Shown one piece after another: positions 52,290 to 61,792 of a DNA stretch of 64,000 bases. The stretch lies in contig NZ_JAPEMA010000001.1 of assembly GCF_026343185.1 (NCBI RefSeq), forward strand, positions 1,426,001-1,490,000, written 5' to 3'. The position numbers and the translations under genes are program-made. The DNA is from Streptomyces sp. NBC_00091 (lineage in GTDB: Bacteria > Actinomycetota > Actinomycetes > Streptomycetales > Streptomycetaceae). The first letter of the stretch is position 1; every line of letters starts with the position of its first letter. Below the pieces are notes generated by a model. The model was not told the DNA's origin and searched no databases. It saw only the letters and a list, made by a program, of their open reading frames with translations.

Positions 52290-53471
52290 TCACACCGATT
52301 CCGACGAAGGCCCGCGCCCGGAGCCCGCACCCGGCCCCTCCGGGCCCCCCTCCAGCCACTCCGGAACCCGCGTCGACAGCCCGTACGCGCCCCGCAGCGC
52401 CTTCTCCGTGTCCACCGAGAGCAAGCCCAGCGCCGCGTCCCACGCCTGCTGGAAGTCGGCCGGCCGCGTCACCCGGGACGCCCGTTGCCACTCCTTGCGC
52501 GCCGCCGCGACCTCCTTCAGCTGCGCGGCCGCCGCCGGTCCGGTCCCCGGCCGCGAGACCGCGCCCTGGAGCGTCCGCTCCTCCCCGGCCAGCACCTCGT
52601 CGACCTCCCGCGCCCAGGTGCGGTACTGCGCCAGCTCCTCGTCGAGCTCCGCGTCGGGCGCGCGCCCCAGCGCCTGGTCCACCGCGTTCAGCGCGCTCAG
52701 CAGGGTCACCTGGTCCGGCGTCAGCATCCCCGCGTCCTTGCGCAGACTGCCCCGGTGCTCCTCGGTCGACGTGCCGATGAGGCACAGGAGCCGCCGGTCC
52801 CCGCCCTGCCAGCTCTCCGCCGAGGGGGCGAAGTAGAACATCTCCGCGTACGAGGGCAGCGCCCAGGTGTCCATCGCGTACGCGTCCTGCGCCTTCCAGC
52901 AGGTGTCCGTGGCGGTCTCCTTGAGCTTGCCCCTGCTGGGGAAGCCGCCCGGGCCGAGCACGGTCGTGGAGGTCACCTCGGCGTCGTGCGCCTGGTCGCA
53001 GCCGACCCGGTAGGTGAAGCGGCTCTCGTCCAGGAGGTCCCCGCCGGGGACGTTGAAGCAGTCGCCCGGCCGCAGCTCGTCCATCCCGGTCAGCTGGCCC
53101 TCGACGTGCTCCAGCTCCCGCGCCTCGCCCAGCCGGCCCAGGAAGGACCCGGCGAACCGGGCGGCGCCGGCCACCAGTACGGCGGACATCACCACCGAGA
53201 CCACCAGCCCCACGATGGCGAGGGCCCGGCCCCGCTCCCCCTTGCGGGCGATCTGCACCAGCGCCACGATCCCGAAGACGATCCCGAGCGGCGGGAAGCA
53301 CAGCAACCCGACCAGCAGCGAGGCCAGCGCCAAGCCGTTGAGCGCGGGCGGGTGCCGGTACGCGGGCGGCCCCCACACCGGCGGCGGTGACGGCGGGGGC
53401 CAGGAGTGGCCGGGGCCGACGGGGGGCTGCTGCGGGGGCGGGGTGCTCACAGTGGTGAGGTGCTCCATCAA
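52290..53471 (-). CDS. DUF4190-type membrane protein with septum-formation-like extracellular domain
   Basis: 393 residues. Pro-rich cytosolic start (STPPPQQPPVGPGHSWPPPSPPP), two transmembrane helices in a DUF4190 pattern (LASLLVGLLCFPPLGIVFGIVALVQIARKGERGRALAIVGLVVSVVMSAVLVAG), then an extracytoplasmic region with four or five Cys (LRPGDCFNVPGG, YRVGCDQAHDAEV, DTCWKAQDAY, RRLLCLIG), the layout of the actinobacterial 'septum formation' domain, and a helical C-terminus. Substrate or partner unknown. Confidence 0.8.
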   Translation of the reverse strand: MMEHLTTVSTPPPQQPPVGPGHSWPPPSPPPVWGPPAYRHPPALNGLALASLLVGLLCFPPLGIVFGIVALVQIARKGERGRALAIVGLVVSVVMSAVLVAGAARFAGSFLGRLGEARELEHVEGQLTGMDELRPGDCFNVPGGDLLDESRFTYRVGCDQAHDAEVTSTTVLGPGGFPSRGKLKETATDTCWKAQDAYAMDTWALPSYAEMFYFAPSAESWQGGDRRLLCLIGTSTEEHRGSLRKDAGMLTPDQVTLLSALNAVDQALGRAPDAELDEELAQYRTWAREVDEVLAGEERTLQGAVSRPGTGPAAAAQLKEVAAARKEWQRASRVTRPADFQQAWDAALGLLSVDTEKALRGAYGLSTRVPEWLEGGPEGPGAGSGRGPSSESV

Positions 53472-53505
53472 AGGGGGCGCGAACGAATGCGCGAAATAGT
53501 ACGCA

Positions 53506-53537
53506 GCGGGGGCGACCGACTAGTCGGTCGCCCCCGC
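53506..53537 (-). terminator. Terminator of the subtilisin-like gene
   Basis: Perfect 32-bp palindrome (16-base arm GCGGGGGCGACCGACT), 70 bp past the stop, no spacer. Confidence 0.85.
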
Positions 53538-53606
53538 GTTCATCGCGCGATCCAGCCTGTTATCGCGCCCCTCGCCACCCGGTCACCCGGGCGGCGGACC
53601 TGAGCG

Positions 53607-55181
53607 TCAGAACTGCAGCGCCCAGGAGTCGATCTTTCCGGTGTCGATGTTCGCGTTGTCGTTCACCCGCAGCTTCCACACCCCGTTGGCCACCTCGGAC
53701 GAGGCGTTGACCGTGACGGTCTTGACGATGTTGTCCGCGCTGCCGCCGGTGCGGTTGTGGAGGTTGTAGAGGGTGCCGTCGGGGGCGACGAGGTCGACCT
53801 TCAGGTCACCGATGTAGGTGTGCTTGATGTCGACCGAGACGCTCAGCGCCGCCGGGGCGTTGCCGGAGATCCCGCTGACGGTGAGGGGCGAGTCGACGGT
53901 GGCGTTGTCGTTGATCGCGTAGTCGCCCGTGTTCTCGAAGCGGGTGCCCGGGTTCGGCGGGGTGGTGCCGGCGCCCACGTTCAGCAGCCGGTTGGGGGAA
54001 CCGGTGCCGGGGCTGGTCACCACGTTCGGCGTGGCCGCCGCGACCAGGCCGTCCCGGACCTGCGCCGGGGTGCTCGCCGGGTTCTGCGAGAGGTAGAGGG
54101 CCGCCGCGCCCACGACGTGCGGGGTGGCCATCGAGGTGCCCGAGATGGTGTTCGTCGCGGTGTCCCCGGTGCCCCACGCGGAGGTGATGTTGGAGCCCGG
54201 CGCGAAGATGTCCAGGATGCTGCCGTAGTTGGAGAAGCTGGACTTCGCGTCGGTGTTGGTGGTGGAGCCGACCGTGATGGCCTCGGCGACGCGCGCCGGG
54301 GACTTGGTGGAGGCGTCGGTGGACTCGTTGCCGGCCGCCACGCCGTAGGTGATGCCGGCGGCTATGGAGTTGCGTACGGCGGTGTCGAGCGCGGAGTCCG
54401 CGCCGCCGCCGAGCGACATGTTGGCCACGGCCGGCTTGACGGCGTTGCGGGTCACCCAGTCGATGCCGGCGACCACCTGGGCCGTCGTACCGGAGCCGTT
54501 GTTGTCGAGCACGCGGACGCCGACGATCTTCGCCTTCTTGGCCACGCCGTACGCGCCGCCCGCGACGGTGCCGGCGACGTGGGTGCCGTGGCCGTGGCCG
54601 TCCTGGGCGGTGTTGTCGTTGTCGATCGCGTCGTAGCCGTCGGAGGCCCGGCCGCCGAAGTCCTGGTGCGTCTTACGGACACCGGTGTCGATGATGTAGG
54701 CGGTGACGCCCTCACCGGCCTTGTCCGGGTAGGTGTAGCTCTGGTCCAGCGGGAGGGCCCGCTGGTCGATGCGGTCCAGGCCCCAGGACGGCGGGCTGGG
54801 CTGGGTGGCGTCGACGGTGAAGATCCGGTTCTGCACGACCGACTGGACGGCCGGGTCGGCGGCGAGCTTTCTGGCCTGCGCCTCGGAGACCTCGACGGAG
54901 TAGCCGTTGAGGGCGGCGCTGTAGGTCCGGTCGATCTTCGCGCCGTACCGCTTGGCGACGGCCTTGCCGCTGTCCGCGGTGGAGCGGGCGGCGGAGTCCT
55001 TCAGGGTCACGATGTAGCTGCCGGGGACGGATCCGGCGGCGCCCGCGTTCTCGATGACGCCCTGGGGGCCGCCGTCGGCCGCGGAGGCGGGCAACGCGGC
55101 GGCCGCGCCGAGCGCGAGGGCCACTACGGCGGTCGCGCTGATGCCGGCGATCCTCCGGCGGGTGTGACGCACAACGGACAT
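53607..55181 (-). CDS. Secreted subtilisin-like (S8) protease with C-terminal P domain
   Basis: 524 residues. Signal peptide (1-34, ending PASA-AD), inhibitor I9 propeptide (about 55-124, GSYIVTLKD ... [12 protein letters not shown]), S8 catalytic domain with Asp165 (AYIIDTGVR), His198 (GHGTHVAG) and the Ser of GTSMATPHV, then a proprotein-convertase P/pro-domain (about 405-524, [23 protein letters not shown] ... [23 protein letters not shown]). Resembles proteinase K-like Streptomyces exoproteases with a P domain. Likely extracellular nutrient or development-related protease; own terminator follows. Confidence 0.95.
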   Translation of the reverse strand: MSVVRHTRRRIAGISATAVVALALGAAAALPASAADGGPQGVIENAGAAGSVPGSYIVTLKDSAARSTADSGKAVAKRYGAKIDRTYSAALNGYSVEVSEAQARKLAADPAVQSVVQNRIFTVDATQPSPPSWGLDRIDQRALPLDQSYTYPDKAGEGVTAYIIDTGVRKTHQDFGGRASDGYDAIDNDNTAQDGHGHGTHVAGTVAGGAYGVAKKAKIVGVRVLDNNGSGTTAQVVAGIDWVTRNAVKPAVANMSLGGGADSALDTAVRNSIAAGITYGVAAGNESTDASTKSPARVAEAITVGSTTNTDAKSSFSNYGSILDIFAPGSNITSAWGTGDTATNTISGTSMATPHVVGAAALYLSQNPASTPAQVRDGLVAAATPNVVTSPGTGSPNRLLNVGAGTTPPNPGTRFENTGDYAINDNATVDSPLTVSGISGNAPAALSVSVDIKHTYIGDLKVDLVAPDGTLYNLHNRTGGSADNIVKTVTVNASSEVANGVWKLRVNDNANIDTGKIDSWALQF

Positions 55182-55375
55182 GTGGGGGGTCCTCCTCGTA
55201 GGGATGGTGTGCGGGGGGTCCGGGCCTGAAAAGGCATGTCCATGACAATGAACACGCATCAACGGGCCGTCGCCTCCGAAAGGTTGACCCAGCCGTGCGC
55301 CATCCCACAAGAGCACGGCGCACGCGTAACATCCGTGCCATACGCAGGCCATGAACGAGCAAGGGTGCTCAGCAC

Positions 55376-56488
55376 ATGACGCACGCACTTCCTGGATACC
55401 TCTGCCCCGAGGACGGCACGCGCGCGGACGTGCGAACGGGCCCCTGGTGCTGTCCGCTCTGCGGCGGCCCCTGGGACCTCGACTTCACACCCGATCCGGC
55501 CACCGCGCTGGATCCGGCGGCCGGCCCCCACTCGCTGTGGCGGTACGCGGCCGCGCTGCCGCTGCCGGGGGCGTTCTCGGTCTCGCTCTCGGAGGGGCAC
55601 ACCCCGCTGGTGCCGCTGGCGGAGCGGATTCACGCCAAACTCGACTACCTGATGCCGACGCTGTCCTTCAAGGACCGGGGCGCGGTCATGCTCGCCGAGC
55701 TGGCCCGGCGGCTGGCCCCGGAGCGGGTGATCGCGGACAGCAGCGGCAACGCGGGGACCTCCGTGGCGGCGTACTGCGCGCGGGCCGGGCTGAGTTGTGA
55801 AGTTTTCGTGCCCGAGGGCACCTCCGAGAAGAAGACGGAGCAGATGCGGGCGCACGGAGCGGCCGTACGCCTCGTCCCGGGCGGCCGGGAGGCCACCGCG
55901 AAGGCCGCCCGGGCGGCGGCGGACGCGCCGGGGGTCTTCTACGCCAGCCACGTCTTCAACCCGTACTTCCTGCACGGCACGAAGACGTACGCGTACGAGA
56001 TCTGGGAGGCCCTCGGCGGCCGGCTGCCGGAGGTGCTCGTCCTGCCCGTGGGCAACGGCACCCTGCTGCTGGGCGCCGCGCTGGCGGTGGAGGAGCTGGC
56101 CCGGCGCGGGGTACGGCCGCCCGCGCTGATCGCGGTGCAGTCGGCGGCGGTGGCCCCGCTGGCCGCCGCCTTCGCGGCGGGGGCCGAGGACGCCGGACCG
56201 GTACCGCAGCTGCCCACCCTGGCGGAGGGCATCGCGATCCCGGCCCCGCCGCGGGCCCGGCAGATCCTGGCGGCGGTGCGCAAGTCCGGCGGCACCTTCC
56301 TGACGGTCCCGGACGACCGGCTGCGCGAGGCCCAGCGGGACCTGGCCCGGCGCGGCCTCTTCGTGGAACCGACGGCCGCCGCCTGCTGGGCCGCAGTCGG
56401 CCCCGCCGCCCCCGGGGACCCCCTCCAGGGCCGCACGGCGGTCCTCCCGCTGTGCGGAGCCGGCGCGAAGACGGGGCTCGCGCCCTGA
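55376..56488 (+). CDS. Threonine synthase-like PLP-dependent lyase
   Basis: 370 residues. N-terminal zinc-ribbon-like start (Cys10, Cys25/26, Cys29: LCPEDG ... WCCPLCG), then a fold-type II PLP enzyme with Lys99 in SFKDRGAV, the phosphate-binding/Asn block SSGNAGTSVAAY, and the later VGNGTLLLG. Resembles threonine synthase and related beta-eliminating enzymes; the phosphohomoserine-specific residues cannot be judged by eye, so 'pyridoxal-phosphate dependent lyase' is safest. No thrB or hom nearby. Confidence 0.85.
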   Translation: MTHALPGYLCPEDGTRADVRTGPWCCPLCGGPWDLDFTPDPATALDPAAGPHSLWRYAAALPLPGAFSVSLSEGHTPLVPLAERIHAKLDYLMPTLSFKDRGAVMLAELARRLAPERVIADSSGNAGTSVAAYCARAGLSCEVFVPEGTSEKKTEQMRAHGAAVRLVPGGREATAKAARAAADAPGVFYASHVFNPYFLHGTKTYAYEIWEALGGRLPEVLVLPVGNGTLLLGAALAVEELARRGVRPPALIAVQSAAVAPLAAAFAAGAEDAGPVPQLPTLAEGIAIPAPPRARQILAAVRKSGGTFLTVPDDRLREAQRDLARRGLFVEPTAAACWAAVGPAAPGDPLQGRTAVLPLCGAGAKTGLAP

Positions 56489-56569
56489 CGCCCGGCCCCG
56501 CCGCGGGCCCGGACGCACATGTCGGAAATCCGCGAGCCCCGGGCCCGCCCGGTCTGGTCAACTGGCCCC

Positions 56570-57388
56570 ATGACCACCAACCTTGAACTCGCCGCCCGGG
56601 CCACCGCCTTCGCCCGGCTGCACACCCCCGCCGCGCCGCTCGCCCTCGCCAACGCCTGGGACGTCGCCAGTGCCCGCGTCGTCGAGGCGGCCGGGGCGGC
56701 CGCCGTGGCCACCACCAGCGCCGGAGTCGCCTGGTCCCTCGGGGCGCCCGACGGGGACGCCCTCGCCCGGGACCGGGCGCTGGACCTGATCGCCCGGGTG
56801 GCGGCCGCCGTCTCCGTGCCCGTCACCGCCGACATCGAGGGCGGCTTCGGCGCCGACGCCGCCGGGGTCGGCGAGACGGTCACCGGGGTACTGGCCGCCG
56901 GCGCGGTCGGCATCAACATCGAGGACGGCAACCGCGCCCCCGCCGAGCACGCGGAGCGGCTGGCCGCGGCCCGCGCCGCCGCCGACGCCGCCGGGGTCCC
57001 GCTGTACATCAACGCCCGCGTGGACACGTACCTCTTCGGCCTCGGCGAGAGCGCCACCCGCCTCGACGAGACCCTCTCCCGCGCCGCCGCGTACCTCGCC
57101 GCCGGCGCCACCGGCGTCTTCGTGCCCGGCGTCACCGACCCGGCCACCGTCGCGGAGCTGGCCAAGGGCATCGACGCCCCGCTCAACGTCCTCGTCGGCC
57201 CCGCCGCCCCGTCCGTCGCCGAGCTCGGCGCCCTCGGCGTGGCCCGCGTCAGCCTCGGCTCCTGGGTGGCCGAGGCCGCGTACGCCGTGGTCCGCCGCGC
57301 CACCGAGGAACTGCTGGCCGGCGGCACCTACGGCGCGCTCGCCCAGGCCCTGCCGTACGGCGAGCTGAACGCCCTGCTCAAGGGGTGA
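56570..57388 (+). CDS. Isocitrate lyase/PEP mutase superfamily enzyme
   Basis: 272 residues from ATG 56570. TIM-barrel of the ICL/PEPM family: NAWDVASARVVEAAGAAAVATTSAGVAWSLG, metal-site VTADIEGGFG, NIEDGNR, and VYINARVDTYLFG-type block (LYINARVDTYLFG). It lacks the KKCGH loop of true isocitrate lyase. Candidate reactions are methylisocitrate-lyase-like or oxaloacetate/carboxyphosphonate-type C-C or C-P chemistry. No phosphonate genes nearby, so the substrate is unresolved. Confidence 0.87.
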   Translation: MTTNLELAARATAFARLHTPAAPLALANAWDVASARVVEAAGAAAVATTSAGVAWSLGAPDGDALARDRALDLIARVAAAVSVPVTADIEGGFGADAAGVGETVTGVLAAGAVGINIEDGNRAPAEHAERLAAARAAADAAGVPLYINARVDTYLFGLGESATRLDETLSRAAAYLAAGATGVFVPGVTDPATVAELAKGIDAPLNVLVGPAAPSVAELGALGVARVSLGSWVAEAAYAVVRRATEELLAGGTYGALAQALPYGELNALLKG

Positions 57389-57432
57389 GATACCGAGAAG
57401 CCTGCATGGGGCAACGACCGTAGGATCCGGCC

Positions 57433-58368
57433 ATGAGCACCTCAACACCGACGGAGAGCACGGCGGCTGACGCCCCGCGCCGCAGGACCACCGGGGCCGT
57501 GTGGACCGCGCTCGCGCTCGTGTACGTCGTCTGGGGGTCGACCTACCTCGGCATCCGGATCGTCGTCCAGACCATGCCGCCCTTCCTCTCCGCCGGGGCC
57601 CGCTTCATCACCGCCGGCCTGGTGCTGGCCGCGATCGTCGCCTGGCGGTTCGGGCCGGCCGCGCTCCGGGTCACCCGGGCGCAGCTCCGCTCGACCGTCC
57701 TGGTGGGGCTGCTGCTGATCCTGGGCGGCAACGGGCTGGTCGTGCTGGCCGAGACCGCGGTGCCGTCCGGGCTGGCAGCGCTGCTGGTGGCGGCGGTGCC
57801 GATGTGGGTGGTGGTGTTGCGGGCGGGCACCGGGGACCGGCCGCAGCCGCGCACCCTGGCCGGGGTGCTGGTGGGCCTGGCCGGGCTGGCGGTGCTGACC
57901 AGCCCGGGGCTCAGCGGGGAGGTGCGGCTGTGGGGCGTGCTGCTGGTGCTGGCGGCCTCGGTGCTGTGGTCGCTGGGCTCGTTCTCGGCGTCGAAGCTGC
58001 CGATGCCGGGCAATCCCTTCACGGGCGCCGCGTACCAGATGGTCGCGGGCGGGGTCGCCGGGGTGGTCGTGGGGCTGCTGCGCGGCGAGCAGCGCGGGCT
58101 GGACCTCGGCGCCTTCTCCACCGCCTCCTGGGTGGCCCTGGGCTACCTCGTGCTGATCGGGTCGGTCGTCGGTTTCACCGCGTACGCGTGGCTGCTCCAG
58201 GCGGCGCCGCTGTCGCTGGTGGCCACGTACGCGTACGTCAATCCGGTCGTCGCCGTCGCGCTCGGCGCGCTGATCCTGGACGAGGCGCTGACCCTGCCGA
58301 TCGCGCTCGGCGGCGCGATCGTGGTGGCGGCGGTGGGCGTGATCGTCAGTACGGAACGCCGGAGGTAG
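57433..58368 (+). CDS. EamA/DMT-family exporter (RhtA/YedA-like)
   Basis: 311 residues with ten hydrophobic helices in two EamA repeats: N-terminal VWTALALVYVVWGSTYLGIRIVVQTMPPFLSAGARFITAGLVL and C-terminal GSVVGFTAYAWLLQAAPLSLVATYAYVNPVVAVALGALILDEALT, the latter matching the drug/metabolite exporter signature. Probably exports amino acids or metabolites. 44 bp after the ICL-like gene, same strand. Confidence 0.92.
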   Translation: MSTSTPTESTAADAPRRRTTGAVWTALALVYVVWGSTYLGIRIVVQTMPPFLSAGARFITAGLVLAAIVAWRFGPAALRVTRAQLRSTVLVGLLLILGGNGLVVLAETAVPSGLAALLVAAVPMWVVVLRAGTGDRPQPRTLAGVLVGLAGLAVLTSPGLSGEVRLWGVLLVLAASVLWSLGSFSASKLPMPGNPFTGAAYQMVAGGVAGVVVGLLRGEQRGLDLGAFSTASWVALGYLVLIGSVVGFTAYAWLLQAAPLSLVATYAYVNPVVAVALGALILDEALTLPIALGGAIVVAAVGVIVSTERRR

Positions 58369-58426
58369 ACCCCGCCCGGGGCGGCTCCCGGGGCGGCTCC
58401 CGGGGGGGCTCCGGCGGGGGCGGGGA

Positions 58427-59218
58427 TCAGCCCCCGGCCGCCCGCTCGTAGAGGGCCTTGGCCTTCTCGTCGTACAGCGCGGCCGTGGAGTCCACGTCCG
58501 TGTCGCCGCCGCTGAGCACCCCGATCAGCCGGCCCGGCTGGCCCGTGCCGCCGCGGTCGGCGATCCAGGGGCTGCCGCTGGTGCCCGTCCAGAAGCCCGA
58601 GCAGCTGATGTAGAGCATGTCGGGGTCGTCCGCGTCGTGGCGGGTCTGGGTGGTGCAGGAGACGGGCTTGTTCTGCGGGTTGTGCTCGGACTCCGGATAG
58701 CCGACGACGGTGACCTCCCGCTCGTACGCGGAGGTCCAGTCGGGCGCGGGCGCCTCGCCCTTGCCGCCGACGGCCTCCTGGACGCTGCGTCCGTCCTCGT
58801 CCGGCTCGATGGTGAGGAAGGCGAAGTCGGCGGTGTCGTCGCCCCACTTCGTCCAGCGTTCGTCCACGTGGATCGAGCGGACCTTCCACGCCCCGAGGGG
58901 CTGGGTGCCCGAGCCCTCCCCGGAGAAGGCGGGTGCGAAGGAGAGCTCGCCGATGGCGAGGCCGTCGTGGGCGACCTCTCCGGGCTGTCCGTCCTCGCCC
59001 GCCGGGGCGACGCAGTGCGCGGCGGTCGCGACGACGTTGCCCTTGGGGCTGTCGACCACGCTCGCCGTGCACCAGTGCTCGCCACCCGCCATGAGCACGC
59101 CGACGGTGGGGAAGGGGTGCACCGGGCGGTCGCCGGGCGCCTTGAGGAATGCGACGGCGCACACCGCCGCGATCCCCGCGGCGGCGGCCACCGACGCCCC
59201 CTTCACCACCGGGCTCAT
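58427..59218 (-). CDS. Membrane-anchored trypsin-like serine protease
   Basis: 263 residues from ATG 59218, which overlaps the esterase stop (ATGA). One N-terminal hydrophobic helix (GASVAAAAGIAAVCAVAFL) acts as signal or anchor. Chymotrypsin-fold with the triad visible: His in ATAAHC, Asp in DDTADFAFLTI, Ser in GTSGSPWI; Cys pairs WCTASV/AAHC and VSCTTQ/ISCSG. Translational coupling to the esterase suggests a shared surface function. Confidence 0.88.
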   Translation of the reverse strand: MSPVVKGASVAAAAGIAAVCAVAFLKAPGDRPVHPFPTVGVLMAGGEHWCTASVVDSPKGNVVATAAHCVAPAGEDGQPGEVAHDGLAIGELSFAPAFSGEGSGTQPLGAWKVRSIHVDERWTKWGDDTADFAFLTIEPDEDGRSVQEAVGGKGEAPAPDWTSAYEREVTVVGYPESEHNPQNKPVSCTTQTRHDADDPDMLYISCSGFWTGTSGSPWIADRGGTGQPGRLIGVLSGGDTDVDSTAALYDEKAKALYERAAGG

Positions 59219-60300
59219 CGCACGGCGGGGTCGGGTGTCGGTCCCTGCATCACCTTGCTGATCCACTCCAGCGCGCCCTCCCTCATGCCGCGTACGTACG
59301 ACTTTCCGTTGTGCTCACCATCCTGGATCACCTGGAGCCGGGTGTGCACGGGGCCCCTGCCGTACTCCCTCATGAACTTCTCCGCCAGGTCGCGGCCGCT
59401 CTCCTTGGTGCCGATCTGGAAGTTCACGTAGACGTCCGGACCGCCCTCCCCGATCAGCTTCTCGGCGAGCTTCTCGGGGTTGTCCTCGTCCATCGCCTGC
59501 CGGTTGCCCTTCCACAGCGGGGAGTCGGGGACGATGTCGATCCCGCTGGCGATGACCGCCTTGAACCGGTCGGGGTACTTCAGGACCTGCTTGAAGCCGT
59601 TGAAGCCGCCCGCCGAGGAGCCCATGAAGGCCCAGCCGTCGCGGGAGGCGAAGGTACGGAAATTGGCCTTCGCGAAATCCGGGATGTCATCGGCCATCCA
59701 GGTGCCCATCCTGGGCTGGCCGGGGATGTCCGAGCCGTCGAAGTGGTGCTTGGTGTCGGCGTTGGTCACCGGCATGACGAGGATGAAGGGCAGGCTCTTC
59801 CCGGACTTCGCACCCTCCGCCACGGCCTGCTGGAGGCCGAGGCCGGGGCCGGTCCCCCAGTAGTTCGTGGGGTATCCGCGTCCGCCGGGCAGGGAGATCA
59901 GGACCGGGAAGGCGCTCTTGGCGTAGCGCGGCTCGTCGTACTCCTTGGGCACCCACACCCACACGTCACCGGTGAACCCGGATTTCGCCCCGGTCAGGGT
60001 GGTCCTGGCGATCTGCGTGCCGTCCGGGAGCCTGCTCGTACGGACGAACTCGGCCTTGGGGCCGGTGGGCATCAGCACCCCGGAACGGATGTCCTCGGCC
60101 GCCGCCGACTCCTGGATCTTGCCGAAGGAGGTCGGGTCCCCCACCTCCGAGAAGAGGCCGGACTTGTACGCCGCGCCGCCCCCGGCGGCGAGGGCGAGCG
60201 CGAGTCCGCCGCCGATCAGGATCTGGCGCCGGCGCGGGCGCCGGGGGCGACGGCCGCCCTTGGTCATGGGGCCGCCGTCGCCTTGGTGGTCATACTGCAC
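59215..60300 (-). CDS. Secreted esterase D-type alpha/beta hydrolase, copy 1
   Basis: 361 residues from GTG 60300. Arg-rich cytosolic N-terminus with an anchor helix (RRQILIGGGLALALAAGGGAAY), then an esterase fold of the antigen 85/EstD kind: VWVWVPKEYDEPRYAKSAFPVLISLPGGRGYPTNYWG, nucleophile in FMGSSAGGFNGFK (Ser), acid in VNFQIGTKESGRD and His in VIQDGEHNGKSY. Family members hydrolyse or transfer acyl esters at the cell surface. Paralogue of the gene at 60537. Operon with the trypsin-like protease. Confidence 0.88.
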   Translation of the reverse strand: MQYDHQGDGGPMTKGGRRPRRPRRRQILIGGGLALALAAGGGAAYKSGLFSEVGDPTSFGKIQESAAAEDIRSGVLMPTGPKAEFVRTSRLPDGTQIARTTLTGAKSGFTGDVWVWVPKEYDEPRYAKSAFPVLISLPGGRGYPTNYWGTGPGLGLQQAVAEGAKSGKSLPFILVMPVTNADTKHHFDGSDIPGQPRMGTWMADDIPDFAKANFRTFASRDGWAFMGSSAGGFNGFKQVLKYPDRFKAVIASGIDIVPDSPLWKGNRQAMDEDNPEKLAEKLIGEGGPDVYVNFQIGTKESGRDLAEKFMREYGRGPVHTRLQVIQDGEHNGKSYVRGMREGALEWISKVMQGPTPDPAVR

Positions 60301-60366
60301 GGATTTGTTCCCGTTCCTTCTCCGGCGCCCTGGTTGGGCGCGGGTCGGACCGATTGGTCCCCCTTA

Positions 60367-60384
60367 ACACCTGTACAGAGGTGT
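60367..60384. promoter_or_regulatory. Inverted repeat ACACCT-N6-AGGTGT
   Basis: Perfect 6-bp arms 67 bp upstream of esterase copy 1; candidate operator or part of its promoter. Confidence 0.4.
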
Positions 60385-60536
60385 GAACGACCGTATGGGT
60401 TGCCTGGGACCGGGGCGACGTGGCGAGGGCCACGTGGCGGAGTCCGGCGACGGGGTCGGCGACGGGGGTCGGCCAGCGGGAACGGGAGGGTGGGGAGCGG
60501 GGGCGGGAGCCGGGGCGGGGAGCGGGGCGGGGGCGG

Positions 60537-61655
60537 TCAGCCGGCCTCGGGCTTGGGGCCCTTCATCACCTTGCTGACCCACTCCAGCGAGCCTTCCTTC
60601 ATGCCGCGCACGTAGTGCCAGCCGTTGTGCTCGCCGTTCTGGATGTCGCGGATGGTCGTCTTGACCGGGCCCTTGCCGTGCTCCGTCACGAACTTCGTCA
60701 TGAGGTTCTTGCCGGACTCCTTCGTGCCGACCTGGAAGTTGATGTAGACCTCCGGGCCGCCCGTGGCGATCAGCTTGTCGGCGAGCTTCTCGGGGTTATT
60801 GGCGTCCATCTCCGCCTGGTGGCCCTTCCAGAGCGGGGAGTCGGGGGTGATCTCGCCGCCGCTGGCTATCACGGCCTTGAACTTGTCCGGGTGCTGGAGG
60901 AGCGTCTTCATGCCGACGAAGGCGCCCGAGGAGGAGCCCATGAAGGCCCAGCCGTCGCGGGACTTGTACGTACGGAAGTTGGCGCGGGTGAAGTCCGGGA
61001 TGTCCTCGGCGATCCAGGTGCCCATCTTGGGCTGGCCGGGTATGTCGGCGCCGTCGTAGTAGTACTTGTTGTCCGGGTTCAGCACCGGCATGATCACGAT
61101 GAAGGGCAGGCTGGTGCCGGCCTGGACGCCCTCGGTGATGGCCTTCTGGAGGCCCAGGCTGCGGTCGGCCCAGTAGTTGGTCGGGAAGCCGTTGCCGCCG
61201 GGCAGGGCTATGAGGACCGGGAAGGCGCTCTTGGCGTACTTCGGGTCGTCGTACTCCTTGGGGGCCCAGACCCAGACGTCGCCCTCGAAGCCGGACTTGG
61301 CGCCCGCCAGGCGGGTCTTGGCGATGATCGTGCCGTCGTCGAGCTTGGTGGTCTGCTTGAAGTCGGACTTCGGGCCGGAGGGCATCTGCACGTCCGGGTC
61401 ACCGCTGGGCTTGGGCGCGGCCGTGGGCTCCGCCTTCTTCGCGGCGCCGGCGTCCGCGGCGGCGGGCGGGGTGGGCTTGCCGAAGCTGACGGCTTCGCCG
61501 TTGCCGGAGAACCAGTCGTTCTTGTAGGCGGCGAAACCACCCCCGCCGAGGAGCAGCGCGCCGGCGACGCCCGCGCCGATCCACATCGCGCGCCGGGACC
61601 TCCTGCGGCCCCGTTCGGGCTCGTGGCCGGACGACTGCTGCGGGTACTCGTGCAC
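60537..61655 (-). CDS. Secreted esterase D-type alpha/beta hydrolase, copy 2
   Basis: 372 residues. Same architecture as copy 1: Arg-rich start, anchor helix (MWIGAGVAGALLLGGGGFAAY), an Ala/Pro linker (KPTPPAAADAGAAKKAEPTAAPKPSGD), then VWVWAPKEYDDPKYAKSAFPVLIALPGGNGFPTNYWA, nucleophile in FMGSSSGAFVGMK, acid block NFQVGTKESGK and His in IQNGEHNGWHY. Strongly similar to copy 1 (237 bp between them), so a tandem duplication. Confidence 0.88.
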   Translation of the reverse strand: MHEYPQQSSGHEPERGRRRSRRAMWIGAGVAGALLLGGGGFAAYKNDWFSGNGEAVSFGKPTPPAAADAGAAKKAEPTAAPKPSGDPDVQMPSGPKSDFKQTTKLDDGTIIAKTRLAGAKSGFEGDVWVWAPKEYDDPKYAKSAFPVLIALPGGNGFPTNYWADRSLGLQKAITEGVQAGTSLPFIVIMPVLNPDNKYYYDGADIPGQPKMGTWIAEDIPDFTRANFRTYKSRDGWAFMGSSSGAFVGMKTLLQHPDKFKAVIASGGEITPDSPLWKGHQAEMDANNPEKLADKLIATGGPEVYINFQVGTKESGKNLMTKFVTEHGKGPVKTTIRDIQNGEHNGWHYVRGMKEGSLEWVSKVMKGPKPEAG

Positions 61656-61707
61656 GGGCTTCGCTCCGAACGGTTGGGACTGCCCCGGGGCGGGACAGCG
61701 CGGCTGG

Positions 61708-61727
61708 ACATCCCCCTAGGGGGATGT
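61708..61727. promoter_or_regulatory. Perfect 20-bp palindrome upstream of esterase copy 2
   Basis: Arm ACATCCCCCT repeated as its complement with no spacer, 53 bp upstream of the esterase start. A clean operator candidate; regulator unknown, with the MarR gene 66 bp away the nearest option. Confidence 0.6.
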
Positions 61728-61792
61728 GCGGATTCTGCGAGAAGTTCCAAATCCTTGCAAAAACCCGGCGGGAACATCAGGTGTCCGGGAGC

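Noticed and set aside
56570..57388. Phosphonate biosynthesis gene (PEP mutase)
   Set aside because: Only the superfamily fold is seen; no phosphonopyruvate decarboxylase or other phosphonate gene is near and the mutase-specific motif is not evident.
58369..58426. Tandem CCCGGGGCGGCT repeats as a functional element
   Set aside because: Only two or three short imperfect copies in very G+C-rich DNA between convergent genes; expected by chance or as a weak terminator.
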